Below are positions 1 to 8,243 of a DNA stretch of 64,000 nt, piece by piece. Made by a program: the position numbers and the translations under genes. The DNA is from CAXBCP01 sp047638395 (lineage in GTDB: Bacteria > Pseudomonadota > Alphaproteobacteria > MPNO01 > UBA830). Numbering within the stretch: the stretch's first letter is position 1; each line of letters opens with the position of its first letter. The DNA is taken from assembly GCA_047638395.1 (NCBI GenBank), contig JBLIMV010000011.1, positions 1 through 64,000 of the forward strand. The letters run 5' to 3'. A model generated the notes under the pieces. That model was given only the letters and a program-made list of their open reading frames with translations, ran no database searches and was not told where the DNA came from.

Positions 1-123
1 GGCCAAGGATTGGGAACGGACCATCGCAAGCGCCGAAACATGGCTCCTCGTCGCCCACATACGCCGCGTCACTCGTCTGCTGGCAAGAACTTGATATTAT
101 GCAGAAACTTTTGAATCAGACTC
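1..123 (+). mobile_element. Right end of an IS5-family insertion sequence (transposase C-terminus plus terminal inverted repeat)
   Basis: Frame 2 is open from the window edge to a TGA at 92-94 and encodes about 30 residues (starts AKDWERT, then WLLVAHIRRVTRLL), which resembles the conserved tail of IS5-family DDE transposases. Directly after the stop, 102-123 reads CAGAAACTTTTGAATCAGACTC. Its reverse complement begins GAGTC and runs into an A-rich then GTTTCTG stretch, the look of the terminal repeats of the IS1031/ISL2 type of IS5 element. The next three bases, TTA, would fit a TNA target duplication. The rest of the element lies upstream of the window, so the family call rests on a short match. 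Confidence 0.6.
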
Positions 124-142
124 TTAGGGGAGTGAGATATTC

Positions 143-751
143 ATGGTGAAAGTGTATTCAATTGACGGCGTTACGCCCGTGGTGGATCCGAGCGCCTATG
201 TACATCCCACGGCCGTTCTGATCGGTGATGTTATTATCGGGCCTGATTGCTACATCGGTCCGTGCGCGTCCATCCGGGCTGATTTTGGCCAATTCACGAT
301 GGGGCGTGGCAGCAACTTTCAGGATAACTGCACGTCACATAGTTTTGCCGGTGGCGACGTTCATCTGGGGGAATACTGCAACATAGGCCATGGTGCCGTG
401 TTGCATGGCTGTGTGCTGCATGACCGCGTTTTGGTCGGTATGAATGCCGTGGTCATGGATGGTGCGGAAATACACGATTACACGCTTGTGGCGGCATTGT
501 CGTTCGTGCCGGCAGCCATGGAAATCCCGTCAGGCGTGGTCGCTGCAGGGGCTCCTGCCAAGGTTTTACGGGACCTGACCGAGGAGGAGCGGCATTGGAT
601 GGCGGATGGCAATCAGGACTACGTCAATCTGACCCGCCGGTGCCTGGATACAATGGTCGAGACCGACGCCCTGACCGAAATCGATCGTACAGGACCGCGC
701 CTCGCCATTGAGGGCTCCAAACCGCTCTATCTGACACGCAAAGGCGGGTAG
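143..751 (+). CDS. PaaY/CaiE-like hexapeptide-repeat protein (gamma carbonic anhydrase family)
   Basis: The 202-residue protein is built from left-handed beta-helix hexapeptide repeats (DPSAYVHPTAVLIGDVIIG onwards, roughly residues 14-135) followed by an alpha-helical tail. Three histidines in CTSHSF and in NIGHGAVLH (near residues 66-90) occupy the places of the zinc ligands of gamma carbonic anhydrases. The family includes PaaY, a thioesterase-like helper of phenylacetate degradation, and CaiE of carnitine metabolism. No paa or cai genes are near, so the substrate is open. A GGGGAGTGAG stretch precedes the ATG. The gene begins only 20 bases beyond the end of an insertion sequence, so its natural promoter or upstream neighbours may have been displaced. 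Confidence 0.8.
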   Translation: MVKVYSIDGVTPVVDPSAYVHPTAVLIGDVIIGPDCYIGPCASIRADFGQFTMGRGSNFQDNCTSHSFAGGDVHLGEYCNIGHGAVLHGCVLHDRVLVGMNAVVMDGAEIHDYTLVAALSFVPAAMEIPSGVVAAGAPAKVLRDLTEEERHWMADGNQDYVNLTRRCLDTMVETDALTEIDRTGPRLAIEGSKPLYLTRKGG

Positions 752-754
752 GGG

Positions 755-997
755 TCAGGTAAAGGCGTTAAATGTGATCAGGGTGAAGGTATCTGCAACG
801 CCGTCGAGCATCTGCAGTTCGCTGGTGACGAAATGGCCGATATCCGTATCGTCATCAAGCGTGCATTTCATCATCAGGTCGTGTTGTCCCGAAATCGAAT
901 AAACCTCGGAGACGTTATCGACATTATCGACGGCCGCGGCGGCCACGTCATAGGCCTTGCCGAGTTCGCATTTCACCATCACGAAAATTGTCTGCAT
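755..997 (-). CDS. Stand-alone Lrp/AsnC ligand-binding (RAM) domain protein
   Basis: The 80-residue protein consists only of the alpha/beta RAM domain that forms the sensor half of Lrp/AsnC regulators: a first strand TIFVMVKCELG, a helix, VYSISGQHDLMMKC, and the closing strand TFTLITFNAFT. No helix-turn-helix is present and the length fits the isolated domain. Such proteins form oligomers that bind amino acids and may modulate full-length Lrp proteins, but individual roles are rarely known. It is convergent with the upstream hexapeptide gene (3 bases apart) and follows rhlE on the same strand after a short gap. The domain assignment is firm; the function is not. Confidence 0.8.
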   Translation of the reverse strand: MQTIFVMVKCELGKAYDVAAAAVDNVDNVSEVYSISGQHDLMMKCTLDDDTDIGHFVTSELQMLDGVADTFTLITFNAFT

Positions 998-1029
998 CCT
1001 AATGCTCCTTTAGGTCTGCGCGCGAAGGA

Positions 1030-2625
1030 TCAGGACGGCCGCGCCGGTTTCTGAAGGAATGCCGGCACGTGATCCCCCAGGCCGATAACCTTCTTTTCTT
1101 TTCCGCCATTTCCGCCCCGGTCGCCTTTGCGGTCGCCCTTGTTGTCGCTTTTTTCGCGAGAGTGGTTTTCGCCATCCGGCTTGTCGCGGCGGCGGGAGGG
1201 CTTATCGGCCGACGCATTACGTCCGCCGCGGTTTCTTGGCTTTGCCTCGCGGGATTTCTCCTCAGGCGGCTTTTCAGTGGTGGAAGCCTCTGTGCGGGGT
1301 TTTTCTTCGCGGGGTTTTTCCTCCGTGCCGGAGGACGCTTCCGTCTTCCTGGGTTCGCGGTCTTCGCGAGGCTTGCGTGGGGAGCGGCCACTGCTTTTGT
1401 CTTTGCTGGCTGAACTATCGCTGCTGCTGCTCGTGCCTCTGCGCGACCGGCCACGTTTGCGTCCATCACCTTCTTCAAGCGCTTCTGCAGCATGGCCATC
1501 GACCTCGATCCGCGGGATGGTGTTGCCGATGAGTTTCTCGATCGAATCCACGTACATGCCGTCCGACGGGGTTGCCAGCGTAAAGGCCTGGCCCGACTTA
1601 CCGGCGCGCCCGGTGCGGCCAATCCGGTGAATGTAGTCTTCGGCCTGCATGGGGACGTCATAATTGAACACGGCAGGCAGATCGTCGATATCGAGCCCAC
1701 GGGCGGCCACGTCGCTGGCGACGAGGAAATTAATCTCGCCGTTCTTGAAGCGCTCCAGCGTGTCGTTTCGACTGCTCTGGTCCATATCGCCGTGCAGCGC
1801 GGCGGCGTTCATGCCGTGGCTTTTCAGTGACTTACCGAGCGTATCGACGTCTCGTTTGCGGTTACAGAAGATGATCGCAGTCTTGATGTCTTCCTTGGCA
1901 ATAATCTTACGCAGAGCCTCGCCTTTGGCGCGTTGGCTGACGACCGCGATACCCTGGGTCACCGTCTCGGTTACCGGGCGCGATTTGGGCGCGACGGTGA
2001 TTTCCTTCGGGTTCTGCAGGAAGGCATCGGAAAGACGGCGGATTTCAGGGGCCATCGTCGCCGAGAAAAACAGTGTCTGGCGCATTTTTGGCAGCAGCGA
2101 GACGATCTTCTCGACATCCGGGATAAAGCCCATATCGAGCATCCGGTCAGCTTCGTCGATGACCAGGACCTTGATGTCGTTCAGCAGAATACGGCCGCGC
2201 TCGAAATGGTCGAGCAGGCGTCCCGGTGTGGCAATCAGCACATCGACACCGCGATCAAGCTTCTTGGTCTGTTCGACCATCGAAACACCGCCGATCAACA
2301 ACGCCATCGTCAGCTTGTGATACTTGCCGTAAATCTCGAAATTCTCGGCAATCTGCGTTGCGAGTTCCCGCGTCGGAGTCAGGATCAGCGACCGTGGCAT
2401 TCTTGCCTTGGCGCGCCCGCTCGACAGTATTTCGATCATCGGCAGCGTAAACGATGCCGTTTTACCGGTTCCCGTCTGTGCACAACCGAGAACATCTCTG
2501 GTCATCAACACGTAGGGAATGGCTTCTTTTTGAATCGGCGTCGGATCTACGTATCCCGCATCTGCGATCGCCTTAAGGAGTTCCGGGCTCAACCCGAGAT
2601 CTGAAAAACTCATACCTGCTTGCAT
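1030..2625 (-). CDS. rhlE: DEAD-box ATP-dependent RNA helicase, RhlE type
   Basis: This 531-residue protein has all helicase motifs: Q motif with PTPIQKEAIP, motif I AQTGTGKT, PTRELA, TPGRLLD, motif II DEAD, motif III SAT, ARGLDID and HRIGRTGRAGK. The core ends near residue 375. The remaining 150 residues are a highly charged tail rich in K, R, E, S and P with EEKPR-like near repeats, ending in the hydrophobic stretch GLGDHVPAFLQ. RhlE proteins remodel RNA in ribosome assembly and cold adaptation, and their basic tails add non-specific RNA affinity. The start could be the first Met or Met5; neither has a well-spaced ribosome-binding site. It is divergent from an isochorismatase gene. Confidence 0.93.
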   Translation of the reverse strand: MQAGMSFSDLGLSPELLKAIADAGYVDPTPIQKEAIPYVLMTRDVLGCAQTGTGKTASFTLPMIEILSSGRAKARMPRSLILTPTRELATQIAENFEIYGKYHKLTMALLIGGVSMVEQTKKLDRGVDVLIATPGRLLDHFERGRILLNDIKVLVIDEADRMLDMGFIPDVEKIVSLLPKMRQTLFFSATMAPEIRRLSDAFLQNPKEITVAPKSRPVTETVTQGIAVVSQRAKGEALRKIIAKEDIKTAIIFCNRKRDVDTLGKSLKSHGMNAAALHGDMDQSSRNDTLERFKNGEINFLVASDVAARGLDIDDLPAVFNYDVPMQAEDYIHRIGRTGRAGKSGQAFTLATPSDGMYVDSIEKLIGNTIPRIEVDGHAAEALEEGDGRKRGRSRRGTSSSSDSSASKDKSSGRSPRKPREDREPRKTEASSGTEEKPREEKPRTEASTTEKPPEEKSREAKPRNRGGRNASADKPSRRRDKPDGENHSREKSDNKGDRKGDRGGNGGKEKKVIGLGDHVPAFLQKPARPS

Positions 2626-2738
2626 GTAGGTGAAAAAAATGTGGTTCGGGACGACCCTCTGTGATCTAGTCGCGAACCCTTATAAGTCAAAACCTTATAC
2701 CACATACTTTGAACGAATAAAAGAAACGGAAATAGCTC

Positions 2739-3281
2739 ATGTTGATGCGGTCGGAGAATGCCTGCCTGTTGATTGTGGATGTCCAGCAGCGCCTTCTGAC
2801 GGCCATGGATTCACCCCGCTCGGTGCTGAGCGGCTGCGGTCTGATGATGAAGGCAGCCGGGGTGTTGGATGTGCCGATTGTGGTCACAGAACAGTACCCG
2901 GAGGGGCTTGGCCCGACCGTAGAGCCCCTGGCCGAACTGGCACCAGAGGACGCATTTTTCAGTAAGGTCCACTTTTCTTCGGCCAAGAATACGGCCATTC
3001 GCGGGAAAATCGACACCATCAAGCCCGATCAGATCGTCATTGCCGGGATTGAGGCTCATGTCTGTGTGCTGCAAAGCGCCCTGGGCTTCTTGGAACTGGG
3101 CTACCAGTGTTTTGTCGTCGCCGATGCGACATCGTCGCGCTCGCCGGCCAATCATGCCGCCGCGATGACCCGTCTGCGCGAAGCCGGGGTGGGGATTGTC
3201 ACGTCGGAAATGATTGTCTTCGAATGGCTTGAAAAGGCCGGTACAGATGAGTTCAAAGAACTCAGCCGTCTGTTGAAATAG
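2739..3281 (+). CDS. Isochorismatase-family cysteine hydrolase
   Basis: The 180-residue protein has the isochorismatase fold with its Asp-Lys-Cys triad: Asp in LLIVDVQ (residue 14), Lys in FSKVHF and the nucleophile Cys in GIEAHVCV. Length and motifs match the YcaC-like group, which comprises hydrolases of mostly unknown physiological substrate; true isochorismate cleavage is not implied. The alpha/beta hydrolase gene starts 10 bases after the stop, so the two are probably cotranscribed. The ATG at 2739 has ACGGAAA upstream. The longer overlapping reading frame at 2630-2965 has no protein-like features. Confidence 0.85.
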   Translation: MLMRSENACLLIVDVQQRLLTAMDSPRSVLSGCGLMMKAAGVLDVPIVVTEQYPEGLGPTVEPLAELAPEDAFFSKVHFSSAKNTAIRGKIDTIKPDQIVIAGIEAHVCVLQSALGFLELGYQCFVVADATSSRSPANHAAAMTRLREAGVGIVTSEMIVFEWLEKAGTDEFKELSRLLK

Positions 3282-3291
3282 GACGGTCGGG

Positions 3292-3993
3292 ATGACGGTT
3301 CGCCCAACGCTTGTCCTGCTCCCGGGTCTGTTATGCGATGACAGGTTGTGGAGACCGCAGGTTGAGGCACTTTCGGATATCGCTGAGCTCGTGGTTGCCG
3401 ATATGACCCGCGACGAGTCCATGTCCGATATGGCGGCGCGCGCACTCGATGGCGCGCCGGAAACCTTCTCTTTGGCCGGACTTTCGATGGGCGGCTACGT
3501 CGCGTTTGAGATGATGCGGACAGCGCCCGAGCGCGTGACGCGGCTTGCTTTGCTCGATACCGGTGCCCGTGCCGATACGCCCGAACAGACGGTCCGGCGC
3601 AAAGACCTTATCGGTCTTGCGGATCGGGGCGAGTTCAAGGCCGTCAGCCCCCGTTTGCTGCCGCTTTTTGTCCATGAAAGCCGTTTGGCTGATGCGCCGC
3701 TTATCGACGATGTTACCGAAATGGCGGATTGCGTCGGCAAAGATGCATTCCTGCGTCAGCAGGAAGCGATCATGGGACGCCCGGACAGCCGCCCGGGCCT
3801 GTCAGATATCGATTGTCCAACGCTTGTTGTATGCGGCCGTCAGGACGCGCTGACGCCGGTCGAGCTCAGCGAAGAGATCGCCAGGTTGATCCCGGGCGCC
3901 CATCTTGTCCTGATCGACGATTGCGGCCATCTGGCGACAATGGAGCGGCCCGAAGAAGTGAACGCCGCGCTCCGGACGTGGATGGCTGCTTGA
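3292..3993 (+). CDS. Alpha/beta-fold hydrolase
   Basis: The 233-residue protein shows the canonical catalytic triad: nucleophile Ser in the elbow GLSMGG (about residue 66), Asp in VVCGRQDALTP and His in DDCGHLATMERP. It begins with PTLVLLPGLLCDDRLW, the oxyanion-hole strand of this fold. The size fits small esterases and lactone or ester hydrolases such as the MenH/PcaD-like group. It probably shares a transcript with the isochorismatase-family hydrolase just upstream. Nothing nearby identifies the substrate. It is convergent with the DUF302 gene, with only a 3-base gap. Confidence 0.85.
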   Translation: MTVRPTLVLLPGLLCDDRLWRPQVEALSDIAELVVADMTRDESMSDMAARALDGAPETFSLAGLSMGGYVAFEMMRTAPERVTRLALLDTGARADTPEQTVRRKDLIGLADRGEFKAVSPRLLPLFVHESRLADAPLIDDVTEMADCVGKDAFLRQQEAIMGRPDSRPGLSDIDCPTLVVCGRQDALTPVELSEEIARLIPGAHLVLIDDCGHLATMERPEEVNAALRTWMAA

Positions 3994-3996
3994 GGG

Positions 3997-4485
3997 TTAC
4001 TTGGTCGCGTCGCTGGCGATCTTCGCAAAAATAGCGTCGAGTTCCTTGGCCATCGCGTCGAGTTCCGCGTTTTTATACGGATTGAAGACGCTGGACGGTG
4101 TGCGGTAGGTGAGGGTGGCCTTCCCGGTTGCCGGGTCTTCAGTGATGTAATAGCGGATCGGCGCTTCGATACCGGCCGGAACGCTCGCTTTTAGCATCCG
4201 GATCGCGAAATCCGGGCGGTACACCATGATGACCATGTTGCCGGGGATGGTTTTGCCGATGCTTTTGGCGCCGACGGTTGCGCTGGCCTTCGCGACCAGT
4301 CCCATCTTGTTTGCCTTGATCGCGTCGGTAAGACTTTTGACAAGGCTGCCATAGGTTTTCGCGGTTTTCATTTCAATCGTGCCGGGATAGGGCGCTCCGA
4401 CGTCTGCCTGGACTCCCGCCGGTAAAGTTACCAAGCCTGCCGCGAAGATGCTGAGTACCGCGAGTGCTTTGAACGTTCTTGTCAT
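3997..4485 (-). CDS. Secreted DUF302-domain protein
   Basis: From the ATG at 4485 the protein has 162 residues and opens with a clear Sec signal peptide (MTRTFKALAVLSIFAAGLV, cleavage after an A-x-A near VQADVG). The mature part matches DUF302: a KTYGSLVKSLTDAIKANKMGL segment, then strand MVIMVYRPDFAIRML and a conserved IRYYITED region. DUF302 proteins are small dimers of unknown function. I chose 4485 over the first possible start at 4623 because it has GGAAGG upstream and gives a good signal peptide. The lipoprotein gene upstream is on the same strand, about 100 bases away. Confidence 0.8.
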   Translation of the reverse strand: MTRTFKALAVLSIFAAGLVTLPAGVQADVGAPYPGTIEMKTAKTYGSLVKSLTDAIKANKMGLVAKASATVGAKSIGKTIPGNMVIMVYRPDFAIRMLKASVPAGIEAPIRYYITEDPATGKATLTYRTPSSVFNPYKNAELDAMAKELDAIFAKIASDATK

Positions 4486-4585
4486 AATTATGGCCTTCCC
4501 ATGTTTGTAATCTGTATCTGCCGCCGACGCGGTAAACGAGCGTTGGCGTATATTGGTCGTTGCTTGATTGGAACCGATCATCCGC

Positions 4586-5140
4586 TCAAAAAGGTGTAAA
4601 ACCGCTCGACCGGTAATCGTCATAGCCGGGAACCATGGCGCGGGCGACCTGCTTTACCAGTTGCGGGAACCGGGGATCGGCCGGGGATTCCAGGCCGTCA
4701 ACAAACCCTGTCGAATAGCTCAAAGGGTGGCCGTCCTGGCAGAACACGGCGAACATAACCGTCGTATCCGCCGACGGAACGGTCGTGATTTCGTCGGCAT
4801 TCTGACAGACCTCTGTCTCGATAAGCGGGTTCTTGCCGTTAAAGACGACGACGACATGAAACGCGTGTTTGGTTGTGTTCCGGGGCGACGGAATAAACGT
4901 GACAGCCCGCCCGCGTGTTGCGCCTTTCATGTTGGCGGTCACGGATTGAGCGACAGGCGGGGCGGATTTCCCGAAGGGCGATCCGACGACATGCGTTTTT
5001 ATCGTACCGTCCAGCGTCGCGAATTCGAACGCACCACCGTAATAATTCTGCCCGCCTTCGTGATCAATGACGCGGACGGCGGAACACCCTGCGGACAGGC
5101 CTGCTATGACAAGAAGAGCACCTAGTGAACGTAGTTTCAT
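4586..5140 (-). CDS. Putative lipoprotein of unknown function
   Basis: From ATG 5140 the product has 184 residues and a lipoprotein signal sequence MKLRSLGALLVIAGLSAGC, with lipobox LSAGC giving Cys19 as the lipidated residue. A strong GAAAGGAGA stands 6 bases before this ATG, which settles the start; an upstream in-frame Met at 5245 lacks such a site. The mature protein (starting SAVRVIDHEGGQNYYGG) is rich in beta strands, has two further cysteines (EVCQNAD and VFCQDG) that could form a disulphide, and matches no family I recognise. It precedes the secreted DUF302 protein on the same strand, so both are envelope proteins and may be coexpressed. Confidence 0.75.
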   Translation of the reverse strand: MKLRSLGALLVIAGLSAGCSAVRVIDHEGGQNYYGGAFEFATLDGTIKTHVVGSPFGKSAPPVAQSVTANMKGATRGRAVTFIPSPRNTTKHAFHVVVVFNGKNPLIETEVCQNADEITTVPSADTTVMFAVFCQDGHPLSYSTGFVDGLESPADPRFPQLVKQVARAMVPGYDDYRSSGFTPF

Positions 5141-5249
5141 GGCAAGTCTCCTTTCGCTTCTGATACGGACGATATGGGTTGCCATCTTGTCTACGCCAAT
5201 CAATTTTTGATGATCGCACGACGCCGCCTCGATATAGCCGGCCACGGAA

Positions 5250-7265
5250 CTACACGTCGATGTAATCGACCTTCTTGGCGTTCTGCTGAATAAACTTCAG
5301 GCGCATTTCCGGTTTGCGCCCCATAAGACGCTCGACCAGGTCAGCCGTCGTGCCCGCCTTGGCCTTCGGCGGTCGTTTGGAGCGGCTGGCGGGGAGCACT
5401 TCTTCGCCTTCGGGCAACACGATTCTCTGAAGTGTTCGGGTTTCCGGTCTCATCGTTGTTTCTTTCAACTGCGCGGGCGGCATTTCGCCCAGGCCTTTGA
5501 AACGGCTGATTTCGATCTTGCCGCGACCCGTGAAGGTAGATGCCAACAACTCGTCTTTGTGCGCGTCGTCCCGCGCGTAGATGCTGATGCTGCCCTGGTT
5601 GATCCGGTATAGCGGGGGCAGGGCAAGGTACAAATTTCCATCGGCAACCATTTGCGGCATTTCGCGGAAGAAGAACGTCATCAGCAACGAGGCGATATGG
5701 GCGCCGTCAACATCGGCGTCGGTCATGATGATGACGCGCTCGTAGCGCAATTTTTCGCCATCGTAGTTTTCGCCGTAACCACAGCCGAGCGCCTGTATCA
5801 GATCGGAAATTTCCTGATTGGCGCGCATTTTGTCTTCGGTGGCGCTGGCGACGTTGAGGATTTTCCCCCGCAGCGGCAGGATCGCCTGGGTTTTTCGGTT
5901 GCGGGCCTGCTTGGCGGAGCCACCGGCGGAATCACCCTCGACCAGGAAGATTTCGGTGCCTTCTGCGGAACCCGCCGCACAGTCGGACAATTTGCCGGGC
6001 AGGCGGACCTTGCGGGTTGGTGTCTTGCGGGCAAATTCCCGGTCTTTGCGTTTCTGCAGGCGTTCCTCCGCCCGTTCCAGCACATGTTCGAGCAGGTCGT
6101 TCGCAGCTTGCGGGTTACCTGTCAGATAATGGTCGAAATGATCTTTGATCGATGTGTCGACCAGCTTCGCCACACCTGGTGAGGAGAGCTTCTCTTTGGT
6201 CTGTCCCTGAAATTCAGGTTCCTGAATAAAAACCGACAGGATGCCGGCCGATCCGCCGATGACGTCTTCGCCAGTGATGATGCTGGCGCGTTTATTGCCG
6301 GACATCTCTCCATAGGCTTTTAGCCCGCGGGCGAGCGCCGACCGGAGGCCGTTTTCATGGGTGCCGCCTTCGGGCGTCGGCACGGTGTTGCAATAGGACG
6401 CGATGGTGGCGTCGCCACGCTCTGGCCAGGCAATAGCCCATTCGGCACGACCGCTGCCGCCATTAAGATCCGCTTCCCCGGTGAAGGGAAGCCCGGTCAC
6501 GGTTTCGCGTCCATCGAGCGTCATATCCAGATAGTCGGAAAGCCCGCCCGGAAAATGCAGGGTGTCCTTTTCGGGGGTGACGTCCTTGCCGGTGATCAGC
6601 TCGGGCGCACAGGACCAGCGTATCTCAACGCCCTTGAACAGGTAGGCTTTGGCCTTGGCCATCGTGTAGAGCAGGTGGGGCTTGAACGAGCAGTTGCCGG
6701 CGCCGAATATTTCCGGGTCGGGCAGAAAGCTGATGGAGGTGCCGCGCCTGTTTGAGGCCTTGCCGATCTCTTTGAGCTTCCCCGTGGGTTTGCCCTGGCT
6801 GTAGTTCTGCGCCCAGATTTTTTTGTCACGGGCGATTTCAACGTTCAGTTGGATCGACAATGCATTCACAACCGACAGCCCGACACCGTGCAGTCCACCG
6901 GATGTCTTGTAGGCGTCACCGCCGAATTTGCCGCCTGAATGCAGCGTTGTCAGAACCACTTCGAGCGCTGACTTGTCCTTGAACTTTGGGTGCGGGTCCA
7001 CCGGGATGCCGCGACCGTTGTCGCGCACCGTGACGAGGCCGTCTTCCGAGAGTTCGAATTCTATCCAGCTTGCGTGGCCGGCGACTGCCTCGTCCATAGA
7101 ATTGTCGAGGATCTCGGCGGCCAGATGATGCAGCGCGCGTTCGTCCGTGCCGCCGATATACATGCCCGGCCGTTTACGAACAGGCTCAAGGCCTTCAAGA
7201 ACCTCGATGTCCTTCGCCGAATATTGCTGCTTCTTCGACGGGTCATTTTCAAAAAGATCAGTCAT
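5250..7265 (-). CDS. parE: DNA topoisomerase IV subunit B
   Basis: The 671-residue protein is a type IIA topoisomerase ATPase subunit. The GHKL ATPase includes EILDNSMDEA, DNGRGIPV and GLHGVGLSVVNAL; the transducer domain follows; the TOPRIM region has EGDSAGGSAKQ and DADVDGAHI; and the tail carries the RFKGLGEM motif. The length and the compact TOPRIM region without the long insert of many GyrB proteins favour ParE, as does the opening YSAKDIEVLEGLEPVRKRPGMYIG. ParE works with ParC (not in this window) to unlink daughter chromosomes. The 110-base region upstream is AT-rich and shared with the divergent thioesterase gene. Confidence 0.93.
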   Translation of the reverse strand: MTDLFENDPSKKQQYSAKDIEVLEGLEPVRKRPGMYIGGTDERALHHLAAEILDNSMDEAVAGHASWIEFELSEDGLVTVRDNGRGIPVDPHPKFKDKSALEVVLTTLHSGGKFGGDAYKTSGGLHGVGLSVVNALSIQLNVEIARDKKIWAQNYSQGKPTGKLKEIGKASNRRGTSISFLPDPEIFGAGNCSFKPHLLYTMAKAKAYLFKGVEIRWSCAPELITGKDVTPEKDTLHFPGGLSDYLDMTLDGRETVTGLPFTGEADLNGGSGRAEWAIAWPERGDATIASYCNTVPTPEGGTHENGLRSALARGLKAYGEMSGNKRASIITGEDVIGGSAGILSVFIQEPEFQGQTKEKLSSPGVAKLVDTSIKDHFDHYLTGNPQAANDLLEHVLERAEERLQKRKDREFARKTPTRKVRLPGKLSDCAAGSAEGTEIFLVEGDSAGGSAKQARNRKTQAILPLRGKILNVASATEDKMRANQEISDLIQALGCGYGENYDGEKLRYERVIIMTDADVDGAHIASLLMTFFFREMPQMVADGNLYLALPPLYRINQGSISIYARDDAHKDELLASTFTGRGKIEISRFKGLGEMPPAQLKETTMRPETRTLQRIVLPEGEEVLPASRSKRPPKAKAGTTADLVERLMGRKPEMRLKFIQQNAKKVDYIDV

Positions 7266-7375
7266 AACTCTCTATATACTCGTAGTCTCTGTCAGCCAGA
7301 AGACACTCTTTTCAAGGGCGGGGCCACAGCATAAAGTACTGAAATTCAATAATACCACGATATATTGTAGAGAAC

Positions 7376-7789
7376 ATGATTGATCCTGATCCCAAGTCGA
7401 ATCGCCCCCCGGAAATAGAGCCCGCGATCCGCGCGATTGCGATGCCTGCGAGCGCCAATGGCAACGGTGATATCTTTGGTGGATGGATCATGTCGCAGAT
7501 GGATCTGGCCGGGGGGACAGTTGCGTCTTTGCAGGCACGGGGGCGCGTTGCGACGGTCGGTGTTAAGGAAATTGCCTTTCATGTGCCGGTCGCGATCGGC
7601 GATCTCGTCAGCTGTTACGCACAACTGGAGCGACGGGGTAGAACCTCCGTGACAACAAAAATCGAGGTATGGGTGCGTCGGAGAGATGTCGATATCGAAC
7701 TCAAGGTCACCGAAGGCGAGTTTACCTATGTCGCCATCGATGAGACCGGTGCCCCTAAACCGTTACCACCGCTGGAAGGTGCGGCATGA
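7376..7789 (+). CDS. yciA: YciA-type acyl-CoA thioesterase (hotdog fold)
   Basis: The 137-residue single hotdog domain contains AMPASANGNGDIFGGWIMSQMDLAGG, shown here as short blocks NGDIFGGW and MDLAGG, where Asp is the catalytic residue of YciA/Acot-like enzymes. These hydrolyse a broad range of acyl-CoAs and are thought to free CoA or control membrane lipid supply. The size is slightly longer than E. coli YciA. The stop codon overlaps the start of the next gene by 4 bases (ATGA), indicating translational coupling to a small secreted protein. Confidence 0.88.
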   Translation: MIDPDPKSNRPPEIEPAIRAIAMPASANGNGDIFGGWIMSQMDLAGGTVASLQARGRVATVGVKEIAFHVPVAIGDLVSCYAQLERRGRTSVTTKIEVWVRRRDVDIELKVTEGEFTYVAIDETGAPKPLPPLEGAA

Positions 7790-8190
7790 TTTCTATCGGG
7801 CACCGTCTCTTCGCCTTCAGTTTGATCGGTCTTGTTTCTCTTGCGGGGCCCGTTGCAGCAGGCTCGCCTAAGGTGGCCTTTACGCGGGTCATCAGGTTGA
7901 GCCCGACGAGCTACGAATTCCATATTACCGTTCAGCATAATGACACCAGTTGGGATCATTATCTCGACCGATGGGAGGTGATCGGGCCGGGCGGTCGGGT
8001 GCTTGGCACCCGCGTCCTTCATCATCCTCACATCGGAGAATTACAGTTCTCCAGAAACCTGCGGGGCGTGACGATTCCGAAGGGGGTCGAGTATGTCATC
8101 ATTCGGGTGCACGACAAGCTCCACGGGTATGGCCGCGAAAAACTGATCGCCCTGCCAACCGGGGATCAGCGGGATACCGGGGTTAAATAA
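7786..8190 (+). CDS. Small secreted protein of unknown function
   Basis: The 134-residue product begins with a signal peptide (ISIGHRLFAFSLIGLVSLAG, likely cleaved near VAAGSPK). The mature domain of about 105 residues has alternating strands (YEFHITVQHND, DRWEVIGPGG, VEYVIIRVHDK) and several histidines (HHPHIG), an Ig-like or beta-sandwich look with possible metal affinity. I recognise it only as a conserved hypothetical type. Its ATG overlaps the thioesterase stop by 4 bases, so it is the second gene of a two-gene operon that ends at a hairpin just downstream. Confidence 0.75.
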   Translation: MISIGHRLFAFSLIGLVSLAGPVAAGSPKVAFTRVIRLSPTSYEFHITVQHNDTSWDHYLDRWEVIGPGGRVLGTRVLHHPHIGELQFSRNLRGVTIPKGVEYVIIRVHDKLHGYGREKLIALPTGDQRDTGVK

Positions 8191-8191
8191 C

Positions 8192-8224
8192 AAAAAAGGG
8201 CCGCCCCTGCGGGCGACCCTCTTT
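8192..8224. terminator. Bidirectional Rho-independent terminator
   Basis: A-tract, then AGGGCCGCCC, loop CTGC, GGGCGACCCT and CTTT. The stem has nine pairs and one mismatch. It lies between the convergent thioesterase operon and glnA and can serve both strands. Confidence 0.8.
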
Positions 8225-8243
8225 ACAGTTCTGACCGGATTGA

